40,166 bases of DNA from an uncultured Ruminococcus sp. (GCA_900545285.1 UQYK01000016.1:1-40166), one strand, 5' to 3'; positions 8,474-16,630 are shown, counted from the first letter of the stretch. Translations and numbers: made by a program. The notes: a model not told the origin generated them from the sequence alone.

Positions 8474-9385
8474 ATGGGAACAATCGCGCTCTTTTCCGGA
8501 CAGGGATCCCAATATGAAAAGATGGGGCTGGATCTGGTACAGCAGGATGCAGCACTGGAAGCAATTTTTGAAACCGCATCCGAGGTACTGGGCTTTGACC
8601 TCTACGCTGTCATCGCCGACAGTAATGCCCAGACGCTGGCACAGACCATCTATGCACAGCCGGCCATTATGGCAACCTCGCTGGTCTGCCTGGAGGCAGC
8701 AAAAAAGCGCGGCTTCACCTATGACGCAGTAGCCGGCCATTCTCTGGGTGAATATGCCGCTATGGTAGCTGCCGGCATGCTCTCCCTGGAAGATGGCTTC
8801 CGGGTAATCAAGGCACGTGCCGAGGCCATGGACGCTGCGGCAAAGGCTGCTGACGGTGCAATGTGCGCCATCTTAAAGCTGGCTCCGGCAGAGGTAGAAC
8901 AGATCTGCGCTGAAACAGAGGGCTATGTCGTACCGGCAAACTACAATTCCAGTGTCCAGACTGTAATCGCCGGAGACCGGGATGCAGTAGAAAAGGCTGC
9001 GGCTGCCTGCGCTGCAAAGAAGGCAAGAGCTGTTCCGCTGGCTGTTGCAAGTGCATTCCACACCAAGCTGATGCAGCCGGCCGCAGACGCGTTCTATGCT
9101 GCCATCCGGAATGTCACCTTTGCTGCGCCGAAGGTACCGTTCTATTCCAATGTACTGGGCGCTGTACGCACTGACTTTTCCGATATGCCAAAGGCTCTGG
9201 CAGAGCATATTGTGTCCCCGGTTCGCTTCACAGATGAGCTGGCGGCAATGCAGGCTGCCGGAATCGATACCTTTGTGGAATTCGGCCCGAAAAACGTGCT
9301 CACCGGACTGGTGAAAAAGACACTCAAGGGCGTTACTGCAAAAAATGTGGAAAACTGCGCAACGCTGGAAGGAGCACTGGCATAA
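8474..9385 (+). CDS. fabD: Malonyl-CoA:ACP transacylase
   Basis: Loads malonyl groups from CoA to ACP. It begins MGTIALFSGQGSQYEKMG and has the catalytic-Ser motif GHSLGEYAAM (Ser90) and a His in ASAFHTKLM near residue 200. The C-terminal EFGPKNVLTGLVKK is typical. 303 residues. I chose ATG 8474 with AAAGGA about 10 bp upstream; a nearer ATG at 8465 would be too close to that site. It is read away from the rest of the fatty-acid genes, and its stop overlaps the aroE start by one base. Confidence 0.95.
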   Translation: MGTIALFSGQGSQYEKMGLDLVQQDAALEAIFETASEVLGFDLYAVIADSNAQTLAQTIYAQPAIMATSLVCLEAAKKRGFTYDAVAGHSLGEYAAMVAAGMLSLEDGFRVIKARAEAMDAAAKAADGAMCAILKLAPAEVEQICAETEGYVVPANYNSSVQTVIAGDRDAVEKAAAACAAKKARAVPLAVASAFHTKLMQPAADAFYAAIRNVTFAAPKVPFYSNVLGAVRTDFSDMPKALAEHIVSPVRFTDELAAMQAAGIDTFVEFGPKNVLTGLVKKTLKGVTAKNVENCATLEGALA

Positions 9386-10221
9386 TGGAACAGTATACGC
9401 TGATTGGTCATCCCCTGGGACACTCTATGTCCCCGTTTATTCATGAGCGTCTCTTTGCCATGGCTGGAAAAGAGGCAAGCTACACCCTGACGGACATTGC
9501 GCCGGAGCACCTGGAAGGAAAAGAACCGTTTCTGCGGAGCCTCCGGGGATTCAATATCACCATTCCCCATAAAATGGCGGTCATTCCCATGGTGGATGAG
9601 CTGGACGAAAGTGCAAAGCGCTATGAATCCGTCAACTGCGTAGCCAACAAAGACGGAAAACTTATCGGCTACAACACCGACTGTGACGGCTTTACCATGT
9701 CTGTCCGGGACTATCCCATGGACGGAAAGGTGCTGCTCATCGGCTGCGGCGGCGTAGGCAGAATGATTGCCACTGAAGCGCTGCGCCACGGGGCAGATCT
9801 CACCATCGGCATCATTCCCCAGGATCAGAAGCTGGTAGAGGCCTTCATCCAGGAGGCAAAGGCCGCTATGCCGGATGCTGTGGTCCGCTATGCCATCACA
9901 GCAGAAATCCACGAGAAATTTGATGTGATCATCAACGCTTCTCCGGTGGGCATGTATCCGAAAACAGATGCCTGCCCGGTGCCGGACGAGCTGATTGATC
10001 AGGCAGACTATTTCTTCGATGTCATCTACAACCCCACCAAGACCCTGTTTCTGCGGAAGGCACTGGCACAGGGCAAAACTGCACGGGGCGGCGCAGCTAT
10101 GCTGGTGCTTCAGGCAGTCCGCGCTCATGAAATCTGGGACGGCGATACCTATACCCAGGAGCAAATTGACTCCATTATTGCAGAGATGGAACAGACCATT
10201 GATGCACAGAATCAAGCATAA
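9385..10221 (+). CDS. aroE: Shikimate dehydrogenase
   Basis: NADPH-dependent reduction of 3-dehydroshikimate to shikimate in the chorismate pathway. Substrate-binding residues visible are HSMSP near residue 13, catalytic Lys63 in NITIPHKMAV and Asp99 in GYNTDCDGF. The Rossmann loop is GCGGVGRM (about 120-127). Further on come NASPVGMYP and a C-terminal GAAMLVLQA. 278 residues. The ATG overlaps the fabD stop (TAATG), and GGAAGGAG lies upstream, so translation is likely coupled. The basic patch usual after the second strand of the nucleotide fold is not obvious, so cofactor preference is open. Confidence 0.95.
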   Translation: MEQYTLIGHPLGHSMSPFIHERLFAMAGKEASYTLTDIAPEHLEGKEPFLRSLRGFNITIPHKMAVIPMVDELDESAKRYESVNCVANKDGKLIGYNTDCDGFTMSVRDYPMDGKVLLIGCGGVGRMIATEALRHGADLTIGIIPQDQKLVEAFIQEAKAAMPDAVVRYAITAEIHEKFDVIINASPVGMYPKTDACPVPDELIDQADYFFDVIYNPTKTLFLRKALAQGKTARGGAAMLVLQAVRAHEIWDGDTYTQEQIDSIIAEMEQTIDAQNQA

Positions 10222-10236
10222 GGAGCGTTTGGGGCT

Positions 10237-10734
10237 ATGACAATTTTTCTCTGCGGCTTTATGGGCTGCGGCAAGACAACCGTAGGGCAGATTCTGGCGA
10301 AAAAGCTGGGGCTGCCGCTGATTGACACGGATGCATACATTGTTCAGCAGGAAGGCAAATCCATCCCGGACATCTTTGCTCAGGACGGAGAGCCGTATTT
10401 CCGGGAAAAGGAAACCGCGGCAATTCAGGCACTGTGTCAGAAAAAGGCTGTGATTTCCTGCGGCGGCGGCGCAATGATCAAGCCGGAAAATGCTGCATAT
10501 GCCAGAGAACACGGCATTGTTGTTCTGCTGGACGAATCCTTTGACACCTGTTATCAGCGCATCAAGGGTGACACCAACCGTCCCATTGTACAGCGCAGCA
10601 CCAAAGAAGAACTGCACGCGCTGTTCGACCAACGGGCCTCCATCTATCGGGCACATGCCACCTGTGCTGTTCCCGGCGGTGTCTCCCCGGAACAGATGGC
10701 ACAGCGCATCATCCAGGCGGTAAAAGAACACTGA
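10237..10734 (+). CDS. aroK: Shikimate kinase
   Basis: Phosphorylates shikimate at the 3-hydroxyl with ATP. It has Walker A GFMGCGKTT (residues 7-15), the magnesium/substrate Asp pair in IDTDAYI, YFREKE, the shikimate-binding SCGGGA and NRPIV near the lid. 165 residues, normal for AroK. It follows aroE by 15 bp and is followed by a strong terminator, so the plus-strand unit is fabD-aroE-aroK. Joining malonyl transfer with two shikimate steps in one transcript is unusual, with no evident functional reason. Confidence 0.95.
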   Translation: MTIFLCGFMGCGKTTVGQILAKKLGLPLIDTDAYIVQQEGKSIPDIFAQDGEPYFREKETAAIQALCQKKAVISCGGGAMIKPENAAYAREHGIVVLLDESFDTCYQRIKGDTNRPIVQRSTKEELHALFDQRASIYRAHATCAVPGGVSPEQMAQRIIQAVKEH

Positions 10735-10750
10735 TCGTTTTCTGAAATAT

Positions 10751-10803
10751 AAAAAAACCGGACGGCTTCCCCTTGCAGATGGGGAGGGTTGTCCGGTTTT
10801 TTT
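10751..10803 (+). terminator. Terminator after aroK
   Basis: AAAAAAACCGGAC (10751-10763) pairs with GTCCGGTTTTTTT (10791-10803); an inner GGCTTCCCC/GGGGAGGG stem extends it. T-runs are present in both directions, so it may also stop leftward transcription. Confidence 0.9.
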
Positions 10804-10815
10804 ATGCTGTAATGC

Positions 10816-10855
10816 AAAAAAGCAGAGCAGCCACGCCATTCCCCGTGTACTCTGC
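10816..10855 (-). terminator. Probable terminator after nifU
   Basis: On the minus strand GCAGAG (10850-10855) can pair with CTCTGC (10822-10827), followed at once by six T. The loop is long, so it is weaker than the neighbouring terminator. Confidence 0.5.
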
Positions 10856-10895
10856 CCTGCTCTTTCCAGCGGTTATCCCGCGCAAAAGCGTCCTT

Positions 10896-11321
10896 TTATT
10901 CCCCGTCCTGTATTTCCTCCGGCTTTGCGAAATCTGCCGGATCATAGGGAATCTGGTTTTTGTCATAATAATCCTGAATGGCCGCCTTCACCGCCTGTTC
11001 GGCCAGTACGGAACAGTGCAGCTTATTGGCCGGGAGTCCGTCCAGCGCCTCGGCCACCGCCTGATTGGTCAGCGCCATTGCCCTGGACAACGGCTGTCCC
11101 TTAATCATTTCTGTGGCCATGGAACTGGACGCAATGGCAGAACCGCAGCCAAAGGTCTCAAAGGAGACATCTGAAATGATATCGCCGTCAATTTTCAGAT
11201 AGATTTTCATGATATCGCCGCACTTGGCACTTCCCACTTCTCCGATGCCGTCTGCGTCTTCCATAGCGCCGGCATTCCGCGGATTCATAAAGTGATCCAT
11301 TACCTTTGCACTATATAACAT
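10896..11321 (-). CDS. NifU/IscU-like iron-sulfur cluster scaffold
   Basis: Scaffold on which Fe-S clusters are built with sulfur from the desulfurase encoded just upstream. It has the three scaffold cysteines in expected settings: GSAKCGD, TFGCGSAIASSSM and LHCSVLAEQAV. 141 residues: an IscU-type domain only, without the C-terminal Nfu domain of long NifU. The start ATG overlaps the last 11 bases of the desulfurase gene, so translation is probably coupled. I leave the symbol open because nifU and iscU naming varies in Clostridia. Confidence 0.93.
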   Translation of the reverse strand: MLYSAKVMDHFMNPRNAGAMEDADGIGEVGSAKCGDIMKIYLKIDGDIISDVSFETFGCGSAIASSSMATEMIKGQPLSRAMALTNQAVAEALDGLPANKLHCSVLAEQAVKAAIQDYYDKNQIPYDPADFAKPEEIQDGE

Positions 11322-12498
11322 GGGGGATTCTCCCTTCTTCCATATCGCGCCACACCGGTGACAGCTTCCGCAGATAGGAAACCACCTCCGGAATCACTTG
11401 CAGCATATAGTCTACTTCTTCTGACGTGTTTTCCTCTGACAGTGTCAGCCGTAGCGAACCGTGAGCCGCCTCACGGGGCCTGCCAATGGCAAGCAGCACA
11501 TGGCTGGGATCCAGCGAGCCGGAACTGCATGCAGAACCGGAAGACGCACAGATCCCCTTGGCATCCAGCAGCAAGAGGAGAGATTCTCCCTCTACGCCCT
11601 CAAAGCAAAAGTGTACATTTCCCGGCAGACGCTGCTGCGGATCACCGTTCAGCGTACTGTGGGGAATCCGGGACAGTCCAGCAATCAGCCGATCCCGGAG
11701 GGCGGAAACATAGGCCGCATGTGCCGGAATTGCAGCGCAGGCTTCCCGGAAGGCTGCCGCCATTCCCACGATTGCAGGCAGATTTTCCGTGCCGGCGCGC
11801 TTGCCCCGTTCCTGGCCGCCGCCGCAGATCAGACTGCGCAGGGGCACATCCCGTCTCACATACAGCGCCCCCACACCCTTTGGCCCGCAAAATTTGTGGG
11901 CGGAAAGAGACAGCATGTCAATGTGCATTCCCTGTACATGAATGGCCAGATGACCGGCCGCCTGGACGGCATCTGTGTGAAACAGCACACCTTTTTCCCG
12001 GCACACAGCGCCGATTCCCGCAATCGGCTCAATGGTTCCGATTTCGTTATTGGCAAACATCACGCTCACCAGGCACGTATCCGGCCGAATTGCAGCCGCC
12101 ACCTGTTCCGGGGTGACGCGTCCGTTTTCATCGACTTCCAGCAGAGTAACGGAAAAGCCCTCTTCTTCCAGCTGCTTTAGGGTGTGCAAAATCGCGTGGT
12201 GCTCAATCGCAGTGGAAATGATGTGCTTTTTCCCGTTTTGCGCCCCGTACCATGCCGCCGAGCGAAGCGCCTGGTTGTCCGCCTCGCTGCCGCCGGATGT
12301 AAAATAGATTTCCCGTGCGGTACAGCCCAGGCAGTCCGCCATCTCCTGCCGCGCCTTTACCAGGGCTTCGGCTGCCCTCTGTCCCACCTGATGCAGGCTG
12401 GACGGGTTTCCGTAATTCTGCTCCATGCAGGAGAGCATCGCCCGGACAGCGGTTTTTCCCGGCTTTGTTGTTGCCGCATGATCTGCATAAATCTGCAA
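11311..12498 (-). CDS. Cysteine desulfurase (NifS/IscS family)
   Basis: PLP enzyme taking sulfur from cysteine for Fe-S assembly. Motifs: YADHAATTKPG at the start, SGGSEADNQA, the PLP-Lys in SLSAHKFCGPKG, and the catalytic-Cys loop SSGSACSSGS. The start is very likely TTG at 12498 (MQIYADHAATT). A GGGAGGAAAA site stands about 8 bp upstream of it, and no in-frame ATG fits: the only one nearby is at 12618, and it would add about 40 unrelated residues reaching into the upstream terminator. 395 residues result. The gene overlaps the scaffold gene downstream. Confidence 0.93.
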   Translation of the reverse strand: MQIYADHAATTKPGKTAVRAMLSCMEQNYGNPSSLHQVGQRAAEALVKARQEMADCLGCTAREIYFTSGGSEADNQALRSAAWYGAQNGKKHIISTAIEHHAILHTLKQLEEEGFSVTLLEVDENGRVTPEQVAAAIRPDTCLVSVMFANNEIGTIEPIAGIGAVCREKGVLFHTDAVQAAGHLAIHVQGMHIDMLSLSAHKFCGPKGVGALYVRRDVPLRSLICGGGQERGKRAGTENLPAIVGMAAAFREACAAIPAHAAYVSALRDRLIAGLSRIPHSTLNGDPQQRLPGNVHFCFEGVEGESLLLLLDAKGICASSGSACSSGSLDPSHVLLAIGRPREAAHGSLRLTLSEENTSEEVDYMLQVIPEVVSYLRKLSPVWRDMEEGRIPHVI

Positions 12499-12584
12499 TG
12501 CATTTTCCTCCCAACAATCAAAAAGTAATTCGTTTCCAGAGCCGAAACCGGCGATAAGCTGCCCGGCAGTTGTTCGCGCCGGGC

Positions 12585-12626
12585 AAAAAAAGTGGGGAAG
12601 GCCGCATGCTTCCGGCATTTCCCCAC
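12585..12626 (-). terminator. Terminator after the O-acetylhomoserine sulfhydrylase gene
   Basis: On the minus strand GTGGGGAA (12619-12626) pairs with TTCCCCAC (12592-12599), with an inner GCCG/CGGC stem, followed by seven T (12585-12591). A second GC-rich hairpin, GCCCGGC/GCCGGGC, follows at about 12560-12585, in what would be the nifS leader. Confidence 0.9.
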
Positions 12627-12695
12627 CTTATGCTTTTTCAGAACAATTGCGTGTACCGCTTCAAGCGAAAAGACAGCATTTTACGCAAAATCGTC

Positions 12696-13985
12696 TTATT
12701 TTACTGCCTGAAAGCCCTGTTCCAGATCTGCCAGAATATCATCAATATGCTCAATACCGATGGACAGACGAACGGTTGTCGGTGTAATGCCGGCAGCCAG
12801 CAGCTCTTCCTCTGTCATCTGAGAGTGTGTGGTAGAAGCCGGATGAATTACCAGAGACTTTACATCGGCTACATTTGCCAGCAGAGAGAAGATTTTCAGA
12901 GATTCTGTAAACTTCTGTGCCTGTTCCTTGGTGCCGTTCAGCTCAAAGGTAAAGATTGAAGCACCGCCGTTGGGATAGTACTGCTTGTACAGTTCCAGTT
13001 CTCTGCCGGTTGCCAGAGACGGGTGATTCACCTTCTTTACCATGGGGTGATTCTTCAGGTAATCGACTACCTTCAGGGCATTTTCTACGTGACGCTCTAC
13101 CCGGAGAGACAGGGTTTCCAGACCCTGCAGCAGCAGGAAGGAGTGGAACGGAGACAGGGTTGCGCCGGTATCCCGCATCAGGGTAGTGCGCAGCTTCATA
13201 ATATAGGCAATGTTGCCGCATGCTTCTGTAAAGACAACGCCGTGGTAGGACGGATTCGGCTTCGACAGTCCCGGATACTTGTCGCTGGCTGCCCAGTCGA
13301 ACTTGCCGCCGTCAATGACTACGCCGCCCATAACAGAGCCGTGGCCGCCGATAAACTTGGTGGCAGAGTGTACTACGATATCTGCACCATGTTCCAGCGG
13401 ACGGAACAGGAACGGTGTTGCAAAGGTGTTGTCCACAATCAGCGGCAGGCCGTGCTTGTGTGCAATTTCTGCAATGGCTTCCATGTCCACAACGTCTGAG
13501 TTCGGGTTGCCCAGAGACTCTACATAAACTGCCTTGGTGTTCGGACGGATGGCAGCTTCAATATTGGCCGGATCGTGTGCATCTACAAAAGTGGTTTCGA
13601 TGCCGATTTCTGCATAGGTGTTGGCGAACAGGTTGTAGGTGCCGCCGTATACAGTCTGAGAAGAAACGATGTGGTCTCCGCTGCCGGCAATGTTCCGGAT
13701 GGAGTAATCAATGGCAGCAGAACCAGTTGCTGTTGCCAGTGCGGCTGCGCCGTTTTCCAGTGCGGCAATGCGCTTTTCAAAGACATCATTGGTCGGGTTC
13801 ATCAGACGTGTATAAATATTGCCCGGCTCGGTCAGGCCAAACCGGCCTGCTGCCTGTGCAGAATCCTTAAAAACATAAGAAGTCGTTGCATAGATCGGTA
13901 CAGCTCTTGCATCAGTTGCCGGATCCGGCTGTTCCTGTCCTACATGTACCTGCTTTGTCTCAAAACGATATTCCTGATTTGCCAT
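12696..13985 (-). CDS. metY: O-acetylhomoserine sulfhydrylase (aminocarboxypropyltransferase)
   Basis: PLP enzyme of the Cys/Met metabolism family that makes homocysteine from O-acetylhomoserine and sulfide, the direct-sulfhydrylation route to methionine. It begins with FETKQVHVGQEQPDPATDA. It has the PLP-phosphate segment SSQTVYGGTYNLF, the VDNTFATPFLFRPL loop and the PLP-Lys in VVHSATKFIGGHGSVMGG. It ends in SIGIEHIDDILADLEQGF. 429 residues, the length of this subgroup rather than the ~380 of MetB/MetC. Single-gene unit with its own promoter, leader and terminator. Symbol by family, not proof of substrate. Confidence 0.9.
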   Translation of the reverse strand: MANQEYRFETKQVHVGQEQPDPATDARAVPIYATTSYVFKDSAQAAGRFGLTEPGNIYTRLMNPTNDVFEKRIAALENGAAALATATGSAAIDYSIRNIAGSGDHIVSSQTVYGGTYNLFANTYAEIGIETTFVDAHDPANIEAAIRPNTKAVYVESLGNPNSDVVDMEAIAEIAHKHGLPLIVDNTFATPFLFRPLEHGADIVVHSATKFIGGHGSVMGGVVIDGGKFDWAASDKYPGLSKPNPSYHGVVFTEACGNIAYIMKLRTTLMRDTGATLSPFHSFLLLQGLETLSLRVERHVENALKVVDYLKNHPMVKKVNHPSLATGRELELYKQYYPNGGASIFTFELNGTKEQAQKFTESLKIFSLLANVADVKSLVIHPASTTHSQMTEEELLAAGITPTTVRLSIGIEHIDDILADLEQGFQAVK

Positions 13986-14077
13986 AATACAACTTCCTTT
14001 CCCGGCTGTATCTCTCCGGAAATCCGGCAGAAACAGCCCTCAATCGTGTTCTGATTTCGGGGAAATTCCCCTTTCAT
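13986..14077 (-). promoter_or_regulatory. Structured 5' leader of the sulfhydrylase gene
   Basis: About 92 nt between the predicted start of transcription and the ATG. It holds the palindrome GGGGAAATTCCCC (14059-14071). A second possible stem follows, GGCTGT/ACAGCC with CCGGATTTCCGG inside. No known SAM-sensing or T-box consensus was recognised. Confidence 0.4.
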
Positions 14078-14083
14078 GCTCCC

Positions 14084-14112
14084 ATTATAGCACATAATTC
14101 CTAGCCTGTCAA
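14084..14112 (-). promoter_or_regulatory. Consensus sigma-A promoter of the sulfhydrylase gene
   Basis: Minus strand: TTGACA (14107-14112), 17 bp, TATAAT (14084-14089). Both boxes are perfect matches to the consensus. Confidence 0.88.
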
Positions 14113-14182
14113 TAGGTTTTGTAGAATTTTTTTGCAAATTCCTTTTTTCTCCCGTATGCAGGCAGTTCTCGTGTGCACTCCG

Positions 14183-14221
14183 AAAACCCGGACTGCTGTC
14201 AGAAACCGCAGTCCGGGTTTT
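14183..14221 (-). terminator. Terminator after the polysaccharide deacetylase gene
   Basis: AAAACCCGGACTGC (14183-14196) and GCAGTCCGGGTTTT (14208-14221) form a perfect 14-bp stem with an 11-nt loop. T-runs occur on both sides, so it could act in both directions. Confidence 0.88.
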
Positions 14222-14246
14222 CAAACCAATTGCATGGGCCGCGCCG

Positions 14247-14993
14247 CTACAGGGTCAGACCCTCTGCGCGCAGTGCGTCAATGAGATCCCCCAGAATCTC
14301 CGCATTGGTTGCGGAGACGGAGTGCAGCAGCAGAATTTCGCCGCCGTGAGCATGCGTCCGGAGCCGTTCCAGAGATGCCGCCGGTTCCGGCTGTGCATCT
14401 GTTTTCCAGTCCACATACGCATCACTCCAGAACAAGGTGCGGTAGCCGCAGGACTGCACGGTTTCCAGCGCCGCCTCGGAATATTCGCCGCAGGGGCAGC
14501 GGAAATACTGCATCTCATAACCGTAGTGCTCCAGCACATACTGGTGCAGGGACATAATCTCTTCCTTCGCCTCCGCCTCAGTCAGCATCGGCAGGCTGGC
14601 ATGTGTCATGCCATGATTGCCCAGCACGTGGCCTTCCGCAATCATACGCTCTACCAGTGCGGTTTCCTTTTTGGCATAGTCTCCGGTCAGAAAGAAGATG
14701 GCCGAAACCTGCTTTTCCCGGAGCGTGTCCAGAATCTGCGCAGTATAGCCGTTTTCATAGCCCTGGTCAAATGTCAGAATCACCCGGCTTCGATCCGGTG
14801 TGGTGGCATAGGCACCGTACTGCCCATACTGTGCGTCAAAAGAGAGCGCATCCACCGGCCGGTTTTCGCTGTCTGTGGCAGTTCCCTGCCCATAGCCGAT
14901 CACCTCGCCGCTAATGGCCTCTGCCGGCATTGCAGCCGCCAGACAAGTGGCACTCAGCGCCGCTGCCGTCAATCCGGTTATCCATGATTTCAT
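14247..14993 (-). CDS. PdaA-like polysaccharide (peptidoglycan) deacetylase, exported
   Basis: Carbohydrate esterase family 4 protein. A signal peptide covers about residues 1-24 (MKSWITGL, then Ala-rich, ending PAEA). The catalytic domain has LTFDQGYENGYT (the metal/base Asp motif), then GNHGMTHASLP with the metal-binding His residues, RCPCGEYS, and a C-terminal ILLLHSVS. The TFD-x-GYENG form is the signature of PdaA, which makes the muramic lactam of spore cortex in Bacillus, rather than of general chitin deacetylases; here the variable residue is Gln. I chose ATG 14993 with GGAGGGAG upstream; 248 residues. A spore-cortex role is inferred and fits the dpaB locus further on. Confidence 0.85.
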   Translation of the reverse strand: MKSWITGLTAAALSATCLAAAMPAEAISGEVIGYGQGTATDSENRPVDALSFDAQYGQYGAYATTPDRSRVILTFDQGYENGYTAQILDTLREKQVSAIFFLTGDYAKKETALVERMIAEGHVLGNHGMTHASLPMLTEAEAKEEIMSLHQYVLEHYGYEMQYFRCPCGEYSEAALETVQSCGYRTLFWSDAYVDWKTDAQPEPAASLERLRTHAHGGEILLLHSVSATNAEILGDLIDALRAEGLTL

Positions 14994-15734
14994 CTGATTT
15001 CTCCCTCCTCCGGCTGCTGTAACACAGCCAAAGCAAGTATGCACATTTTTTGATGTTCTATGCACACTAGGAGATACTTGTAAATAAAGCCGAATTTTCT
15101 TCACATCATTGGAAACATTTTCGGAAACCATTGAATTTTGTCGAAATCCGCCTTATACTAAACACATGGTATTTCCAGTTCATTGACAACACATTGCGGA
15201 CTTGTTTTTATCCTGCAAAGGAAGTGGAAATTCCAAAAAGCAGCATTTGTCGGATACATACTATATTCTACATAAAATGCAGAATATGACAGGTACATTT
15301 CCGGAACTGCGCTTGTTTTCGCAGGCCACTTCCACAATTTATGTCCCTACCCGGCATTTGGGTGCGGCGTTTTTTGTTGTGATATGGGAGAATAGACAGT
15401 GTCATCGGACACAAAAGAGCGAAAATCCTCTGGATTTTCCTGTCGGCGAATACGTTTGCAGCAGGATTCCCTCATTCTGGCTGTAGGCTTTGTCCGGCGA
15501 AATTTCCTGAGACTGTCTCAGGAACACAAGAAGAGAATGTACAGAAAGGATTCGGGGAGCCGCGCTTCCCGGAGCACACCATTTTTTCGGAAAGGGGTTT
15601 CCGAAAAACAACCGAACAGAAAATCCCCGGTTTTGCGCCCTGCAAAGACCGGGGATTTTTTTGTTTTTGAAAAGTCTGTTTTCGATTGCTGCGGCACTTC
15701 TCTTCCATACATGCGCCGCATGCAAAACAAGCGC
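14994..15734. other. Gene-free stretch with operator-like repeats and several hairpins
   Basis: No convincing coding frame; a plus-strand open frame (15399-16181) runs through ireB and is a shadow. Items seen: TATGCACA twice with a 21-bp period (15038-15045, 15059-15066) upstream of the deacetylase; a possible TATAAG -10 box (15152-15157) for it; AAAATCC-TCT-GGATTTT (15422-15438); the near-perfect palindrome CCTGAGAC-T-GTCTCAGG (15506-15522); TTTTTCGGAAA-GGGG-TTTCCGAAAAA (15583-15608); and the terminator at 15620-15662. Confidence 0.6.
15620..15662 (-). terminator. Terminator after ireB
   Basis: AAAATCCCCGGT (15620-15631) pairs with ACCGGGGATTTT (from 15648), followed by more T to 15662. T-runs lie on both ends, so it may be bidirectional. 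Confidence 0.8.
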
Positions 15735-15980
15735 TTAATTGCCCAAATAAGATTTCACCAGTGCCTGGAGCAGCTCATCCCGGTCAATGTGACGGATCAT
15801 GCTCCGGGCATTGTTATAGGTGGTTATGTAGGTGGGATCCTCGGAGAGGATATAGCCTACAATCTGATTCACCGGATTATATCCTTTTTTCGTAAGTGCA
15901 TCATATACAAGCATCAGCGTCTTCTTCATCTCAATTTCTTTCTCATCGCTGACGGAAAACGTCATCGTCTTATCATACAT
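15735..15980 (-). CDS. ireB: IreB family regulatory phosphoprotein (UPF0297)
   Basis: Small cytoplasmic protein, in Enterococcus a substrate of the PASTA Ser/Thr kinase IreK and a negative regulator of cephalosporin resistance. The whole 81-residue sequence fits the family: DKTMTFSVSDEKE, then KKTLMLVYDALTKKGYNPVN, QIVGYILSEDPTYITTYNNA and RSMIRHIDRDELLQALV. GGAGGTAAAA precedes the ATG. The partner genes often found next to it (a RuvX/YqgF-like nuclease and a DUF1292 protein) are not adjacent here. It has its own promoter and terminator. Confidence 0.93.
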   Translation of the reverse strand: MYDKTMTFSVSDEKEIEMKKTLMLVYDALTKKGYNPVNQIVGYILSEDPTYITTYNNARSMIRHIDRDELLQALVKSYLGN

Positions 15981-16083
15981 GATAATTTTACCTCCTCTGG
16001 ATTGTTTTCAAAATCCGGCCGCCGGGTGCAGACAGACGGTGCATTCCGCTGCAAAACCACAGACCGTATTTTGCTATGTTTCT

Positions 16084-16112
16084 ATTATACCCGAAATTCC
16101 GCCGCAGTACAA
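16084..16112 (-). promoter_or_regulatory. Sigma-A promoter of ireB
   Basis: Minus strand: TTGTAC (16107-16112), 17 bp, TATAAT (16084-16089). The leader to the ATG is about 95 nt. Confidence 0.72.
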
Positions 16113-16242
16113 GAGAATCGCTTGTTTTTTGCCGTTTTGCATCTGAACCAGCATTTGTTTTTGTGCAATATGCCCATATAATTTCCAGTTATTTCTAATA
16201 TGTACGGAAAAGGAGCACTCTTTGCCCCTTTTCCGAATCGCA

Positions 16243-16425
16243 TTAGCCCTGTGTGCTGCTGCGCTTTACAAAGGAATCGCAGTTGGTGCATTCCGGTACG
16301 GTGGGGTTCTGTTCGTGAGTTCCCACACAGATGCAGTCCAGGCCGCAGTAATTTTCAGACAGCATATTGTGCTTGCACTGTGTGACGGAACAGCGGATAT
16401 TGGTGTTTTTCTTTTTGATTTCCAT
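16243..16425 (-). CDS. DUF1540 domain protein (Cys-rich, 60 residues)
   Basis: A small protein of unknown function with a cysteine pattern typical of DUF1540: RCSVTQCKHN, then YCGLDCICVGTHEQ and ECTNCDSF. The arrangement suggests metal binding; that is family inference. Start ATG 16425 is chosen because GGAGGAGA stands just upstream. The open frame continues to 16626, but the upstream part looks non-coding. A stem (CGGAAAAGG/CCTTTTCCG, 16205-16235) follows the stop but lacks a T-run. A possible -10 box TATAAT lies at 16601-16606 without a clear -35. Confidence 0.8.
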   Translation of the reverse strand: MEIKKKNTNIRCSVTQCKHNMLSENYCGLDCICVGTHEQNPTVPECTNCDSFVKRSSTQG

Positions 16426-16630
16426 GGATGTCTCCTCCGTTTTCATGGCACTTCTGATTTTATCTGTGCCGATTTGCCCTGTTTTCTGCAAAATCTCTGC
16501 CGCCTGCATGCTGCCGCTTCTGTTGAAACGATTGTCCTGACCGGGCAAATGTATTTTGCAGAAAAAAGGTACAGTTACAGTATGGCCGCAGGGCAGGCGG
16601 ATTATACGTGCCATTTTTTGAAACAAAACA

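Noticed and set aside
9142..10839. Minus-strand open frame of 565 codons
   Set aside because: Shadow of fabD, aroE and aroK; it even runs through the aroK terminator.
15399..16181. Plus-strand open frame of 260 codons
   Set aside because: Runs through several hairpins, a terminator, ireB on the other strand and the ireB promoter; no family likeness.
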